A stretch of 64,000 nt of DNA from Gammaproteobacteria bacterium (GTDB lineage Bacteria; Pseudomonadota; Gammaproteobacteria; Steroidobacterales; GCA-2729495): assembly GCA_028285245.1 (NCBI GenBank), contig JANQPY010000010.1:1-64000 (forward strand), read 5' to 3'. The translations under genes and the position numbers were made by a program. Positions 63,339 to 64,000 of this stretch are shown one piece after another; the first letter of the stretch is position 1; each line of letters opens with the position of its first letter. Under the pieces are notes generated by a model. The model searched no databases. It was not told the DNA's origin and worked only from the letters and a program-made list of their open reading frames with translations.

Positions 63339-64000
63339 ATGAACGAAGTCGCCACCGAATCACTGCAGATCGTCGGCGCAGAGCTGGCGGTCACAATCAA
63401 TGACGCGCGCGCCGCGCTGGAGCAGTTCGCAGAGGGCGAGGGCGGGCCCAATGTGCTCGATCGCTGCGCCCAGCTGCTGCACACAGCGGCGGGGGTGCTC
63501 CGCCTCACAGAAACCTACGGCGCCAGTTTGCTGGCCGAAGAGATGGAAGCGACCTGCGCTCATCTGTCTCACAGCCGCGGCCAGGCGGCCGAAGAGTCAA
63601 TCGATGCCCTAAGCCGGGCGGCTGTGCAGCTACCGGCTTACGTTGAGCGCATTCTCAACGGTGGCCGCGATATTCCGCTGGTGTTGTTGCCGCTGTTGAA
63701 TGATCTGCGCGCCGCGCGCGGGAAGCCTCTGCTATCCGAGAGCACGTTGCTGTTGCTGAACGTGTTTACGCCGGCTGGTGACTCAGCGCCACAGCCGGAG
63801 CGGTCGCCGAGTGGCGAGGATCTGGTACGGGTGTGCCGCGAGGTCAGACCCCGGTTTCAACTGGCCCTGCTCGGCTGGATCAAGGGCGCCGATGCTGAGC
63901 GCAACCTCCGCCACATGGGCGAAATTGCGACACGTCTGGAGCAGGCGGCGACCGAGACAGATGTGCATCGTTTGTGGTGGGTAGTGGCCGGTGTGCTCGA
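63339..64000 (+). CDS. chpA: ChpA (PilL) hybrid histidine kinase, N-terminal part, cut by window end
   Basis: From ATG 63339 a frame stays open to the window edge (220 codons) and begins [21 protein letters not shown]. It contains an Hpt/FimL-like helical part, [28 protein letters not shown], with a histidine at the phosphotransfer position, and later [22 protein letters not shown]. This is the N-terminal region typical of ChpA/PilL, the very large CheA-type kinase of the Pil-Chp system. It follows pilJ after 25 bases; pilK, which lies here in Pseudomonas, is missing. The 3' part is outside the window. Confidence 0.88.
   Translation, partial: MNEVATESLQIVGAELAVTINDARAALEQFAEGEGGPNVLDRCAQLLHTAAGVLRLTETYGASLLAEEMEATCAHLSHSRGQAAEESIDALSRAAVQLPAYVERILNGGRDIPLVLLPLLNDLRAARGKPLLSESTLLLLNVFTPAGDSAPQPERSPSGEDLVRVCREVRPRFQLALLGWIKGADAERNLRHMGEIATRLEQAATETDVHRLWWVVAGVL

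Overview
The window looks like core chromosome of a high-GC, rod-type gammaproteobacterium. Evidence: the outer-membrane and LPS genes (porin, heptose and Kdo enzymes, a late acyltransferase); a Fis/DusB pair of gammaproteobacterial size; the order dsbD-tlpA-aroQ-accB-accC-prmA-(DUF3426)-dusB-fis-purH-purD; and a right-hand third whose order (DUF4426, yggT, proC, yggS | pilT, pilU ... pyrB, ruvX, yqgE/algH, tonB-like, gshB | pilG, pilH, pilI, pilJ, chpA) matches the pilT to chpA neighbourhood known from Pseudomonas aeruginosa. It is not Pseudomonas itself: ilvE, pyrR, the pyrC-like gene and pilK are absent from the places they occupy there, and a VPLPA-CTERM protein is present. I cannot name the order or genus.

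Layout. 0.2-3.5 kb: small DUF465 protein, cysQ, a YrfG-like HAD phosphatase, rhlB. 3.8-5.6 kb: trxA-rho, translationally coupled, followed by a gap with two copies of a 70-base repeat. 5.9-14.7 kb (minus strand): one tightly packed purD/purH/fis/dusB/DUF3426/prmA/accC/accB/aroQ run, transcribed from aroQ towards purD. 14.9-21.8 kb: an accessory block (lipoprotein, DUF3565, DUF1772, an unrecognised secreted protein, a methyltransferase, a porin, a VPLPA-CTERM protein) lying between aroQ and its usual partners tlpA and dsbD. 21.9-25.0 kb: tlpA-like, dsbD with a duplicated N-terminal domain, cutA. 25.1-27.2 kb: groES-groEL behind a CIRCE operator. 27.3-36.8 kb: glnE, a small zinc-finger protein, then an LPS inner-core cluster (hldD, waaF, Kdo hydroxylase, GT9, kdkA, lpxL-like). 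36.8-48.9 kb: htpX and htpG, each behind a good sigma-32 promoter, with cell-wall genes (mltD-like, L,D-transpeptidase), ppnN and several small or uncharacterised genes between and after them. 49.0-54.5 kb: yggT, proC, yggS, then three consecutive PilT/PilU-type ATPases. 54.5-59.5 kb (minus): pyrK-like, pyrB, ruvX, yqgE, tonB-like, gshB. 59.8-64.0 kb: pilG-H-I-J and the start of chpA, cut by the window end.

How they work together. The right-hand third encodes type IV pilus retraction (PilT, PilU and a third paralogue) and the Pil-Chp chemosensory pathway that controls twitching. The LPS cluster can make heptose-containing inner core and carries two different Kdo-modifying enzymes side by side. 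Three protein-quality loci (groESL, htpX, htpG) show two heat-shock control modes, HrcA/CIRCE and RpoH. I found no tRNA, rRNA, CRISPR array, IS element, prophage or defence system. The most unusual items are the third PilT-like ATPase, the KdoO+KdkA pairing, the PyrK-like protein beside pyrB, the tandem-alpha DsbD, the post-rho repeat pair and the accessory block.
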